Below are positions 1 to 6,844 of a stretch of DNA of 7,626 bases, piece after piece. The stretch is taken from positions 1 to 7,626 of the forward strand of contig JAHDDM010000050.1 in NCBI GenBank assembly GCA_020629355.1, given 5' to 3'. Position numbers and translations under genes: made by a program. This DNA comes from Rhodospirillaceae bacterium (GTDB lineage: Bacteria > Pseudomonadota > Alphaproteobacteria > JABSOH01). Below the pieces are notes generated by a model. That model did no database searches, was not told the origin of the DNA, and saw only the letters and a program-made list of their open reading frames with translations. Positions within the stretch are counted from its first letter, which is position 1; every line of letters starts with the position of its first letter.

Positions 1-931
1 AAATGCCACCGATCAATATTGGGAATAAAGTTTCAATACAGTGGCGTCTACCGTTGCTGAGAAAGCCTCTCAGAAGATAAGATACGAGTTTTTCACTTGC
101 CCACCATAAAGCAATCAGCCCAAGACAAACCAGCAGCAAAATCATCGAGCCAGCAGCAGCAGGAAATAGCTTTGCCAAATCAGGGTGTTGGAACTGTTGC
201 AGAACCAGTATCGACAGGGTTGGGGCATCGAAGCTGTTGGTCACAAGCGCAACCTCGACATTTGCCGCACTAAAGACCAGTATGGCCAATATCGGCAGAC
301 GGACTTTAGGATACAGTTGTGGCAGAATGACTTTTAGCCACGCGGCTACCTGCGCATAGCCTAAAGAACGCGCAAGGCGAAATTCGGCATGATAACGGGC
401 ATTGCCTAAATGCCCCAACAGCATCAACAGCAGAAATGCGGTTTCCTTCATCACCAAAGCCAACACGAGGCCAATACCCCAGGAATCTGGGGCGAAATGA
501 TATTGCGGCGGAATTTCGGGGGATGTCGTAAAGTTCCAAAACAGGCGGACAATCCAGCCTGTAGGCGCAAACAGCACCACCACGGCCATAGCCAACAGAG
601 CATGGGGTACAGACAATATTGGCGCGAGTAATCGCGACAGCTTCTGCATGATACGGCTTTGCCCAAAGGCCGCGAACAGACCAAAGCTCAGAGCCACGCT
701 CATCAGCGTGGCTGCAAGTGCGCTGAGGATGGTCATGCTGAATGCTGCTGGAAATCGTGTTTGTCTGAGAAATTCAGCGAAAGCCTGAAAATGTATATCC
801 TGCCCGCCTAGTGCTGGAAAATAACCCAAAGAAACCGCGCTTACCCATAACAAAGCCGAAAGTACGATCAGGCCAAAAAAGCCGAAACAGAGCCAAATGA
901 AGAAACGAGAGAAACTCAATTCTGCTGCCAT
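1..931 (-). CDS. ynjC: YnjC-like ABC transporter permease, 3' end cut by window edge
   Basis: Inner-membrane permease of a binding-protein-dependent importer. The reading frame is open from 931 to the left edge (310 codons visible). After a hydrophobic first helix (about residues 11-32), further likely membrane segments lie at about 65-90, 103-122, 152-175, 213-232 and 258-277. Between the fourth and fifth is the cytoplasmic EAA loop that docks on the ATPase, residues 183-206, with RSLGY, the conserved glycine G191 and VILPQL. Other YnjC-like family marks are YFPALGG (38-43), SVPHALLA (107-114), APTGW (122-126) and MKETAFLLLMLL (161-172). E. coli YnjC has about 510 residues in two permease halves, so this is roughly the first half and the second half should lie outside the window. 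The ATG at 931 overlaps the end of the binding-protein gene by 16 nt. A TTG at 919 in the same frame is an alternative start giving a TTGA overlap. Substrate unknown. Family placement is confident, the exact start less so. Confidence 0.88.
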   Translation of the reverse strand, partial: MAAELSFSRFFIWLCFGFFGLIVLSALLWVSAVSLGYFPALGGQDIHFQAFAEFLRQTRFPAAFSMTILSALAATLMSVALSFGLFAAFGQSRIMQKLSRLLAPILSVPHALLAMAVVVLFAPTGWIVRLFWNFTTSPEIPPQYHFAPDSWGIGLVLALVMKETAFLLLMLLGHLGNARYHAEFRLARSLGYAQVAAWLKVILPQLYPKVRLPILAILVFSAANVEVALVTNSFDAPTLSILVLQQFQHPDLAKLFPAAAGSMILLLVCLGLIALWWASEKLVSYLLRGFLSNGRRHCIETLFPILIGGI

Positions 932-2097
932 TCCCCATATAGCCAGAGATCACGTAAAATATTTGTCCAGTCTGGATGCGGCTCAGGCAGGGTTTTGCCT
1001 AAATCCTTAACCATGCCATACGAAGGCGGCAGGAAGAATGTTGTCTGCTCTGGGGTCAAACGTTCCATATCTAGTACGGTGCGGTCACCCCAAATTTCTG
1101 GGTTCTGCCGTCTGGCCTGTGCTTCGGGCGAGAGCAGGAAATTCGCCACCACCTTCGCGGCCTCTGGCGCGGGGGCGTTAAACGGGATTGCGACAAAATT
1201 AACATTACCCAGCGTACCCGCATCAAAAATCAGTGACTGCGCGGTTTCTGGCAGGTCTCCTCGGACAATGGCAGCCGTTACCGCACCGATATTGTAGCTC
1301 ATGGCAAAATCCACCGCATTGTCATTCAACAGCGCGAGTAAAGCAGTTTCATTTTCTGGAAAGTCCTCGCCCTCACGCCAAAGGTAAGGGTCTAGCGCGG
1401 TCATATATTCGATAAGGGGCTGGATTACCTCAAGATAGGTCTTTGGATCAGCAGGGGCGTATAAAGCAGGATCATGATTCGTGACCTCAAGCAGAATCTG
1501 TTTTAGGAACGCCAGACCCGTGAAATCTGGCGGTGCAGGGTAGGTAATCCGTCCAGGATTGTTGCGAGCATAGTCTAACAGTTCAAGCGCACTCCTTGGT
1601 GGGTTCGGGGTGCGGGCGGAATCATACATAAAATTGAACCGCGCCATGCCCCAAGGCGATTCGTAACCTTCGGTGGGAACACCAAAATCCTGTATTGTCG
1701 CGGGATTCTTTTCAGTATTCACCAACGCAAAATTCGGTAGACTTTCGACAAAAGGCCCTGAGAGCAGATTGGCTTTTTTCATGGCGTTAAAGTTCTCACC
1801 ATTGATCCAGATCAGATCAATACTGCCGTGATCCGCATCCGCCTGTTTCTCTGCCAACACCGTCCGCACCGCGTCTGCTGTATCGCTCAGGCGGACATGT
1901 TGCAGATTTATTCCGTAGTCTTCAGCAACCCGCTTCGCAACCCATTCAATAAACTCGTTATATTGCGCACTGCCACCCCAAGCATTCCAGTACACGGTTT
2001 GACCTTGTGCAGTATCCAAATTTTCCTCCCATTCTGAATCCGCAAAAGCGGGTGTCGCGCATAATATACTGCATAACAATAGGATACGTTTCAACAT
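916..2097 (-). CDS. ynjB: YnjB-like ABC transporter substrate-binding protein
   Basis: Periplasmic solute-binding protein of 393 residues, close to the size of E. coli YnjB. It should capture a still unidentified substrate and hand it to the downstream permease. The first residues form a Sec signal peptide: MLKR, a leucine-rich core, then ATPAFA with likely cleavage after A19. There is no proper lipobox, so it is probably soluble. Family marks include VYWNAWGGSAQYNEFIEWV starting near residue 35, DLIWINGENF (94-103), ESPWGMARFNFMYD (146-159) and TYPAPPDFTGLAFLKQ (185-200), then LLSPEAQ (321-327) near the C-terminal hinge. The frame is open further upstream to 2313, but I start at 2097 because the signal peptide begins there and AGGAAAG lies at SD distance. 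The longer version would bury the signal peptide and run into the divergent acetyltransferase gene. It is first in the leftward unit and overlaps the permease gene. Molybdate or thiamine uptake are only loose analogies and I do not assign them. Confidence 0.9.
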   Translation of the reverse strand: MLKRILLLCSILCATPAFADSEWEENLDTAQGQTVYWNAWGGSAQYNEFIEWVAKRVAEDYGINLQHVRLSDTADAVRTVLAEKQADADHGSIDLIWINGENFNAMKKANLLSGPFVESLPNFALVNTEKNPATIQDFGVPTEGYESPWGMARFNFMYDSARTPNPPRSALELLDYARNNPGRITYPAPPDFTGLAFLKQILLEVTNHDPALYAPADPKTYLEVIQPLIEYMTALDPYLWREGEDFPENETALLALLNDNAVDFAMSYNIGAVTAAIVRGDLPETAQSLIFDAGTLGNVNFVAIPFNAPAPEAAKVVANFLLSPEAQARRQNPEIWGDRTVLDMERLTPEQTTFFLPPSYGMVKDLGKTLPEPHPDWTNILRDLWLYGEWQQN

Positions 2098-2120
2098 AAG
2101 GTGACTTTCCTGAAAAAATC

Positions 2121-2148
2121 TTGCATAATGATCGGGTTTTTCTATAGT
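2121..2148 (+). promoter_or_regulatory. Predicted sigma70-type promoter of the GNAT gene
   Basis: TTGCAT at 2121-2126 and TATAGT at 2143-2148 are separated by 16 bp. Both hexamers resemble the TTGACA/TATAAT consensus. The six bases 2149-2154 then place the expected transcription start at about 2155, which is the A of the GNAT start codon. Predicted from sequence only. Confidence 0.5.
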
Positions 2149-2149
2149 T

Positions 2150-2178
2150 ATTGTATGCTGAATATCACCATCACACAA
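2150..2178 (-). promoter_or_regulatory. Candidate promoter of the ynjB-ynjC unit
   Basis: On the minus strand TTGTGT (2178-2173) and TACAAT (2155-2150) are spaced by exactly 17 bp. The -10 matches the consensus at five of six positions, the -35 at only three. Transcription would begin near 2143 and give a leader of about 45 nt with AGGAAAG before the ynjB ATG. The site overlaps the rightward promoter and the first codons of the GNAT gene, so the two polymerases would compete for it. Confidence 0.35.
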
Positions 2179-2658
2179 GAAACACTTGGCCATAAGACAG
2201 AACGCGATGCTCTGATCACGGCCTGTTTTGCCAAGCCGCAGCCTGAGCGCGCGGCCTATCGTTTGCGTCAAGGTATCGCGCCCATTGCGGCCTATTCTAG
2301 TGTCGCCGTGCAAAAGAATCGTGTCGTAGGCAGTATTCGTTTCACACCAATGCTGTTGCCTGATAAAACAGAGGTGCTGATGCTAGGGCCTCTGGCAGTA
2401 GACCCGCTGTTGCGTGGTCAGCATATTGGGCAGTCCTTGGTTCAGCATAGTCTTCGACAGCTTCAACAAGATAACCTCGCTGGTGTCATTGTTATTGGTG
2501 ATGCGGGATATTTCACCGCTTTGGGCTTTGATGTCGCCCTCAGCCAAAATCTTACTCTGCCTGGTATCATTGCGCCTCTAACGCTTCTGGGTCTGGAATG
2601 GCAAGCGGGGTTTCTATCGAAGCAAAACGGAATGTTGCAACGACTTGATGCAGATTAG
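2155..2658 (+). CDS. YhbS-like GNAT family N-acetyltransferase
   Basis: Predicted cytoplasmic acetyl-CoA-dependent acetyltransferase of 167 residues; the acceptor substrate is unknown. The fold order fits GNAT: an N-terminal strand and helix (1-35), a central strand ending VVGSIRF (57-63), the strand [11 protein letters not shown] (74-84), the CoA pyrophosphate loop RGQHIG (87-92) followed by helix [11 protein letters not shown], then [15 protein letters not shown] (111-125), which resembles the GD..YY..FGF stretch of YhbS (COG3153). The loop normally reads RGxGxG; here the fourth position is His90. The frame stays open upstream to a GTG at 2101, but that would add a hydrophobic stretch covering the predicted promoter, so I choose the ATG at 2155. 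There is no Shine-Dalgarno before it, which agrees with the predicted leaderless mRNA. It is divergent from ynjB with 57 bp between them, and 106 bp upstream of rpmI in the same direction with no obvious terminator between. A link to the importer's substrate is possible but unproven. Confidence 0.85.
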   Translation: MLNITITQETLGHKTERDALITACFAKPQPERAAYRLRQGIAPIAAYSSVAVQKNRVVGSIRFTPMLLPDKTEVLMLGPLAVDPLLRGQHIGQSLVQHSLRQLQQDNLAGVIVIGDAGYFTALGFDVALSQNLTLPGIIAPLTLLGLEWQAGFLSKQNGMLQRLDAD

Positions 2659-2661
2659 CCC

Positions 2662-2690
2662 TTGCATGAGATGCCATGAAGATGTAGAAA
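2662..2690 (+). promoter_or_regulatory. Candidate promoter of the rpmI-rplT-pheST operon
   Basis: TTGCAT (2662-2667), 17 bp, then TAGAAA (2685-2690), which matches TATAAT at four of six positions. Transcription would start near 2697, giving a leader of roughly 68 nt before rpmI. It is the best promoter-like pair I see in the 106-bp gap after the GNAT gene, but it is weak, and readthrough from that gene cannot be excluded. Confidence 0.3.
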
Positions 2691-2728
2691 CGGGCGATTG
2701 CTTCCCCGCAAAAGTTTTGCCCGTGTTC
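2687..2728 (+). promoter_or_regulatory. Potential RNA hairpin in the rpmI leader
   Basis: GAAACGGGC (2687-2695) can pair with GCCCGTGTTC (2719-2728), giving nine base pairs with one bulged G at 2725. Inside it TTGC (2698-2701) pairs with GCAA (2708-2711) around a TTCCCC loop. A competing small hairpin is GCAAAA-G-TTTTGC (2708-2720), which shares bases with both stems. No U tract follows, so this is not a standard terminator. The position before a bL35/bL20 operon would suit translational control by a ribosomal protein, but no known leader motif is recognised here. Confidence 0.3.
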
Positions 2729-2764
2729 AGAAACACATGCAAAAACCGATTTACCGGAGTCATT

Positions 2765-2968
2765 ATGCCTAAATTGAAAACAAAATCCTCGGCGAAGAAA
2801 CGCTTCAAAATCACTGGCACAGGCAAGGTGCGCTTTGCCAGTGCGGGTCTTTCGCACAATACCGCAAAACGTCCGCAAAAGATGAAGCGGCAGAATCGCG
2901 GTACGCAAATTCTGGCAAATTGTGATGCCAAAGTCGTCAAACGTCATTTCTTGCGTGGGCAGGCTTAG
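2765..2968 (+). CDS. rpmI: 50S ribosomal protein bL35
   Basis: Small basic protein of the large ribosomal subunit, 67 residues, the usual length for bL35. The N-terminus [22 protein letters not shown] is the family hallmark in slightly varied form, and the second half keeps the KRQNRGT core (41-47) and the final [10 protein letters not shown] (54-63). The middle ([16 protein letters not shown]) departs from the commoner AGKRHGMIKRT style sequence, though the basic character is kept. GGAG at 2756-2759 lies 5 nt before the ATG. It opens the translation operon and is followed after 26 bp by rplT. infC, which precedes rpmI in E. coli and many other bacteria, is absent here. Confidence 0.97.
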   Translation: MPKLKTKSSAKKRFKITGTGKVRFASAGLSHNTAKRPQKMKRQNRGTQILANCDAKVVKRHFLRGQA

Positions 2969-2994
2969 TCTGTAATTTTTGAAGGAGAGCCATC

Positions 2995-3348
2995 ATGGCT
3001 AGAGTGAAACGCGGCGTAGTCTCTCACGCCCGCCATAAAAAAGTTCTTGAGCAGGCCAAAGGTTTTCGCGGTCGCCGCAAAAACACCATCCGCATTGCCA
3101 TGCAGGCCGTGGATAAGGCAGGTCAATATGCCTATCGTGACCGTAAGGCGCGGAAGCGGGATTTTCGTGCCCTGTGGATTCAGCGCATCAACGCTGCTGC
3201 ACGCGAGCACGGCTTACGCTATTCAGAGCTGATCAATCTACTGAACAAGGCAGGCATTACACTGAACCGCAAAATGCTTGCAGAACTTGCGGCAACTGCG
3301 CCTGAACAGTTCAAGTCTATTGTCGAACAGGCTAAAGCTGCTGCCTAG
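2995..3348 (+). CDS. rplT: 50S ribosomal protein bL20
   Basis: Ribosomal protein that binds 23S rRNA and is needed early in assembly of the large subunit; in E. coli and Firmicutes it also represses its own operon. The 117 residues match the family length. Clear signatures are [16 protein letters not shown] at the start, [15 protein letters not shown] (21-35), the [20 protein letters not shown] stretch beginning near residue 48, and the C-terminal globular part with [11 protein letters not shown] strong Shine-Dalgarno, AAGGAGAG at 2982-2989, lies 5 nt before the ATG. Its stop codon is 12 bp before pheS, so the two are probably translated from one message. Confidence 0.98.
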   Translation: MARVKRGVVSHARHKKVLEQAKGFRGRRKNTIRIAMQAVDKAGQYAYRDRKARKRDFRALWIQRINAAAREHGLRYSELINLLNKAGITLNRKMLAELAATAPEQFKSIVEQAKAAA

Positions 3349-3360
3349 GATTATACTCAA

Positions 3361-4440
3361 ATGCCGGAAGAAATCGCCAGCGAAGTCTCACGGCTGCTTG
3401 AGGCGATTGCGGTAGCAGACGACGCTGCTGGTCTGGAGAAAATTCGCCTTGAAGCCTTGGGACGCAAGGGAATCATTACCGCGGCATTGAAGTCTTTGGG
3501 TGGCTTGCCTCCAGAAGCACGTCGGAGTGTTGGGCAAGAGATTAACAGCCATAAAACTACGCTGCAAAACGCCATAGAGGCCAAGGCTGAAATTCTGCAC
3601 ACCGCCGAGCGTGATGCGCGCATGAAGGCTGAAGCACTGGATGTTTCGCTGCCACCACAAAGAGTTATTGCGGGAAAATTGCACCCCATCAGCCAAGTCA
3701 TTGCTGAGGTCACCGCGATTTTTGCCGATATGGGCTTTAGTGTCGCTGAGGGTCCGGATATTGAAAGCGATGAATTAAATTTCACCGCGCTGAATTTCCC
3801 GCCTGATCATCCCGCGCGCGAAATGCACGATACCTTTTACATGGCTGATTCTCCAGAAGAAGCCCCGATGGTCTTGCGTACCCATACCTCGCCAGTACAG
3901 GTACGGGCATTGCGTGAATATGGCGCACCGATTCGCGTTATCGCACCAGGGCGCACCTATCGCTCTGACCATGACATGACCCATTCGCCGATGTTTCATC
4001 AAATCGAAGGGGTGATGATCGATAAATCGACACATTTTGCGCATCTGAAAGGTTGTTTGCATGATTTTTGTCGCGCCTTTTTTGAATTGGATAATGTCCC
4101 GTTACGCTTTCGACCTAGCTTCTTTCCCTTCACCGAACCTTCCGCCGAGGTCGATATTGGCTGTTCACGCCAAGATGGGCGTTTGATCATTGGCTCTGGT
4201 GCAGACTGGATGGAGATTTTAGGTTGCGGCATGATGCACCCGAATGTCATTGCCAGTGGCGGTCTTGATCCAGCAGAATATCAGGGCTTTGCCTTTGGCA
4301 TGGGGGTCGAGCGATTAGCCATGCTGAAATATGGTATGCCAGACCTACGCCCCTTCTTTGACGGCGAACCGCACTGGACACGGCATTATGGTTTTCCTGC
4401 ACTGGAAACACCAAGCCCTGCACGCGGCTTACGTATCTGA
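3361..4440 (+). CDS. pheS: Phenylalanine--tRNA ligase alpha subunit
   Basis: Catalytic subunit of the cytoplasmic alpha2beta2 phenylalanyl-tRNA synthetase (EC 6.1.1.20), a class II enzyme. Residues 1-95 form the N-terminal coiled-coil arm that contacts tRNA. The catalytic core begins at HPI (108-110) and contains MHDTFY (155-160), LRTHTSPVQVRAL (172-184), the motif 2 region with PGRTYRSDHDMTHSPMFHQ (196-214), FPFTEPSAEVDI (255-266), GCGMMHPNV (288-296) and motif 3 GMGVERLAMLKYG (313-325). A311 in GFAFGMG corresponds to E. coli A294 in the phenylalanine pocket, so ordinary phenylalanine specificity is expected. The protein has 359 residues, longer than the 327 of E. coli, mainly at the C-terminus, where W339 and HYGF (342-345) resemble alphaproteobacterial PheS. 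The Shine-Dalgarno is weak: AGGA at 3347-3350 overlaps the rplT stop, which suggests translational coupling. pheT follows after 11 bp. Confidence 0.98.
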   Translation: MPEEIASEVSRLLEAIAVADDAAGLEKIRLEALGRKGIITAALKSLGGLPPEARRSVGQEINSHKTTLQNAIEAKAEILHTAERDARMKAEALDVSLPPQRVIAGKLHPISQVIAEVTAIFADMGFSVAEGPDIESDELNFTALNFPPDHPAREMHDTFYMADSPEEAPMVLRTHTSPVQVRALREYGAPIRVIAPGRTYRSDHDMTHSPMFHQIEGVMIDKSTHFAHLKGCLHDFCRAFFELDNVPLRFRPSFFPFTEPSAEVDIGCSRQDGRLIIGSGADWMEILGCGMMHPNVIASGGLDPAEYQGFAFGMGVERLAMLKYGMPDLRPFFDGEPHWTRHYGFPALETPSPARGLRI

Positions 4441-4451
4441 CGGAGAATACA

Positions 4452-6842
4452 ATGAAGTTTTCCCTGAGTTGGTTGCGTGATCACCTTGAAACAGAAGCAG
4501 ATTTAACCACCATCTGTGACACCTTGACCATGATCGGCCTTGAGGTCGAAGACATTGATGACCCGCGCGAGAAACTTGCGCCCTTTGTTATTGCAGAAGT
4601 CGTAGAATGCACCCAACATCCCGATGCGGATCGTTTGCGGGTCTGTACCGTTGCAACGGGCGGCAGTGCAACAGTTCAAGTTGTTTGCGGCGCACCGAAT
4701 GCGCGCAAAGGCATGAAAGCGGTCTTTATCGCCCCTGGAAATATTATGCCAGATTCGGGTGCTGTGCTGAAAGCAGGCACACTTCGCGGCGTAGAATCCA
4801 ACGGCATGTTATGTTCTGAGCGCGAATTACAGCTTTCCGATGAACATGACGGCATTATTGACCTACCCGCCGATGCCCCTGTGGGTATGGCGTTCATGGA
4901 TTATCGTGGTCTGGATGATCCTATTATCGAAATTGCCTTAACGCCAAATCGCGGCGATTGCGCCAGTGTGCGCGGTATCGCCCGTGATCTCTCTGCTGCG
5001 GGTATTGGGACGTTGAAGCCATTGGAAATTCCTGAAATTGCTGCCAGTTTTGATTGTCCGCAAAGTTGGGCGATTGCCGAAGATTCCTTAGAGCATTGTC
5101 CGCAAGTCGGCGGTCGCGCCTTTCGGATCGAACATAATCCCTCTGCACCAGACTGGATGCAGCAACGTCTTCTGGCGATAGGATTACGGCCTATTTCGGC
5201 TCTGGTGGATATGACCAATTATATCACCCATGATATTGGCAGGCCACTGCACGTTTTTGATGCCGATAAATTACGCGGCAATACCTTGACCATGCGCATG
5301 GCGGAAAACGGCGAGAATTTGCTGTGCCTTGATGGTCAAACCCATGAGTTGATCAGTGATGATCTGATTATTGCCGATGGTGAAGGTGTGGTCTCTTTGG
5401 CTGGCATTATGGGCGGCGAGGCCAGCAGCTGTGATGCCAATACCCGCAATGTCTTCCTTGAGGCCGCAAGTTTCAACCCCAGCACCATAGCCCGCACAGG
5501 ACGGCGTTTAGCCACAGAAAGCGATGCCCGCTTTCGTTTTGAGCGCAAGGTTGATCTGAACTCCATCGACGAGGGTTTACGTTACGCCAGTCACCTGATT
5601 GCTACCTGTTGTGGTGGTGTGGCCTCAAACTTCTGTTACGCGGGCAACGCACCCACAGCCATGGAAGCGATTCCTTTACGGGTGGCCTATTGTACGCAAT
5701 TATCTGGCGTAGAATTTTCCGCTAGCGATATTCAACAGATTCTGGAACGGCTCGGCTGTACCGTCACCATCAAAAACTCTGAGATTCTGTTGGTGACACC
5801 ACCAAGCACAAGACCAGATATAACCCTAGAAGTCTGCTTAATCGAAGAGATTTTACGGATATACGGCTATGACCAGATTCCGAATGTCTCGTTGCCTCAG
5901 CCTGATGACAGGCAAAAAATCATGATCAGCCCTGCACAGCGGCGGGTGAACCTCATTCGGCATACCCTCGCCCATCAAGGACTGGATGAGGTCATCAATC
6001 TCTCCTTCGTCTCTGAAGACATGGCGGCTTTGCTGTCCGATCAAATAATGCCGAAAATTGCCAACCCCATCAATGCCGAAATGGCCTATTTACGGCCTTC
6101 ACCCTTGGCTGGGTTGTTACAATCAGCGGTGCAAAGCTTCGATAATAGACGCGCAAGCCTAGCCATGTTCCAAATTGGCCCTGGTTGGATACGCACCAAC
6201 ACCGAAGACCAGCAACACGCCTATGCTAGTGGCTTACGCCTTGGCAACACTGCACACTGGCAGAATGCTCATCAAGGCGGCAATGATCCCTATGCGGTAC
6301 AGGCGGATTGCCTGGCAATATTAGAATTGTGCGGAATTACAGCACCGCAAATTCGCACGAATGCTCCGAAGCATTATCATCCCTACCGAAGCGGCGGGTT
6401 TTACCTCGGCAAGAAACCTTTGGCTTATTTTGGCAACCTGCATCCTGAAGTCACGGATACATTAGGCTTAAAATTGCCGAAAAGTATAGGTATTGCCGCT
6501 TTCGAGATACTGTTGGATAATCTGCCGCCTGCCAAAATCAAGGCCGCCAGCAAGCCCGCCTTGCCGCAACGTCCGCTTCAGCCAGTGACCCGCGATTTAT
6601 CTTTCGCCATGCCAAAAGACTTCGCTGCTGGGGAATTATTGCGCACCATTGCATCTGTTGATAAGAAACGCATCGATAATGTCGAGATTTTCGATGTCTA
6701 TGAAGACGATAATACCCGCGCTGTCGCCTATCGCGTGCGTATCCAGCCCGAACAGGAAACACTGACAGAACAGGAGCTTACGGCTTTATGCCAAAAAATC
6801 ACCGATCAGGTGCAGAAAAAATCTCCGGCAGTTTTGCGGTAA
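4452..6842 (+). CDS. pheT: Phenylalanine--tRNA ligase beta subunit
   Basis: Beta subunit of phenylalanyl-tRNA synthetase, which binds tRNA-Phe and removes mischarged tyrosine. It has 796 residues, a normal length for the bacterial form. Domains in order: N-terminal MKFSLSWLRDHL; EMAP-type OB fold at about 40-150 (QHPDADRLRVCTV, VVCGAPNARKGMKAVFIAPG); B3/B4 editing domain at about 210-390, with NYITHDIGRPLHVFD (256-270), LAGIMGG (316-322) and FLEAASF (335-341); B5 domain at about 405-480, with LERLGC and RIYGYDQIP (469-477); catalytic-like domain at about 490-690, with FGNLHPE (660-666); and a ferredoxin-like anticodon-binding domain at about 703-796 opening with RDLSF (714-718). GGAG at 4442-4445 precedes the ATG. 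Two positions differ from the usual family sequence: RFERKVD (362-368), where G usually follows the second R, and EVCLIEE (460-466), where D is usual in place of C462. The reading frame is intact. It is the last gene of the operon. Confidence 0.98.
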   Translation: MKFSLSWLRDHLETEADLTTICDTLTMIGLEVEDIDDPREKLAPFVIAEVVECTQHPDADRLRVCTVATGGSATVQVVCGAPNARKGMKAVFIAPGNIMPDSGAVLKAGTLRGVESNGMLCSERELQLSDEHDGIIDLPADAPVGMAFMDYRGLDDPIIEIALTPNRGDCASVRGIARDLSAAGIGTLKPLEIPEIAASFDCPQSWAIAEDSLEHCPQVGGRAFRIEHNPSAPDWMQQRLLAIGLRPISALVDMTNYITHDIGRPLHVFDADKLRGNTLTMRMAENGENLLCLDGQTHELISDDLIIADGEGVVSLAGIMGGEASSCDANTRNVFLEAASFNPSTIARTGRRLATESDARFRFERKVDLNSIDEGLRYASHLIATCCGGVASNFCYAGNAPTAMEAIPLRVAYCTQLSGVEFSASDIQQILERLGCTVTIKNSEILLVTPPSTRPDITLEVCLIEEILRIYGYDQIPNVSLPQPDDRQKIMISPAQRRVNLIRHTLAHQGLDEVINLSFVSEDMAALLSDQIMPKIANPINAEMAYLRPSPLAGLLQSAVQSFDNRRASLAMFQIGPGWIRTNTEDQQHAYASGLRLGNTAHWQNAHQGGNDPYAVQADCLAILELCGITAPQIRTNAPKHYHPYRSGGFYLGKKPLAYFGNLHPEVTDTLGLKLPKSIGIAAFEILLDNLPPAKIKAASKPALPQRPLQPVTRDLSFAMPKDFAAGELLRTIASVDKKRIDNVEIFDVYEDDNTRAVAYRVRIQPEQETLTEQELTALCQKITDQVQKKSPAVLR

Positions 6843-6844
6843 TT

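Noticed and set aside
306..684. Three overlapping short open frames on both strands in 306-684
   Set aside because: They are shadows of the permease gene, whose own frame is open through the whole region and shows membrane helices and the EAA loop.
2101..2154. GTG start at 2101 for the GNAT gene
   Set aside because: The 18 added residues are not GNAT-like, the region holds the best promoter match, and no suitable ribosome-binding site precedes the GTG.
2098..2313. Longer ynjB start at 2313
   Set aside because: It would put 72 non-hydrophobic residues before a clear signal peptide and overlap the divergent GNAT gene; the ATG at 2097 has an AGGAAAG Shine-Dalgarno.
2687..2728. Intrinsic terminator after the GNAT gene
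   Set aside because: The stem is reasonable but has no T tract after it, so it is reported only as a possible leader structure.
2645..2764. N-terminal extension of rpmI from an upstream start at 2645
   Set aside because: bL35 is about 65 residues and begins MPK; the upstream residues are unrelated to the family and overlap the leader. GGAG before the ATG at 2765 supports the short form.
2567..2947. Open frames on the minus strand opposite rpmI
   Set aside because: No recognisable protein features; the plus strand encodes an unmistakable bL35, so these are antisense shadows.
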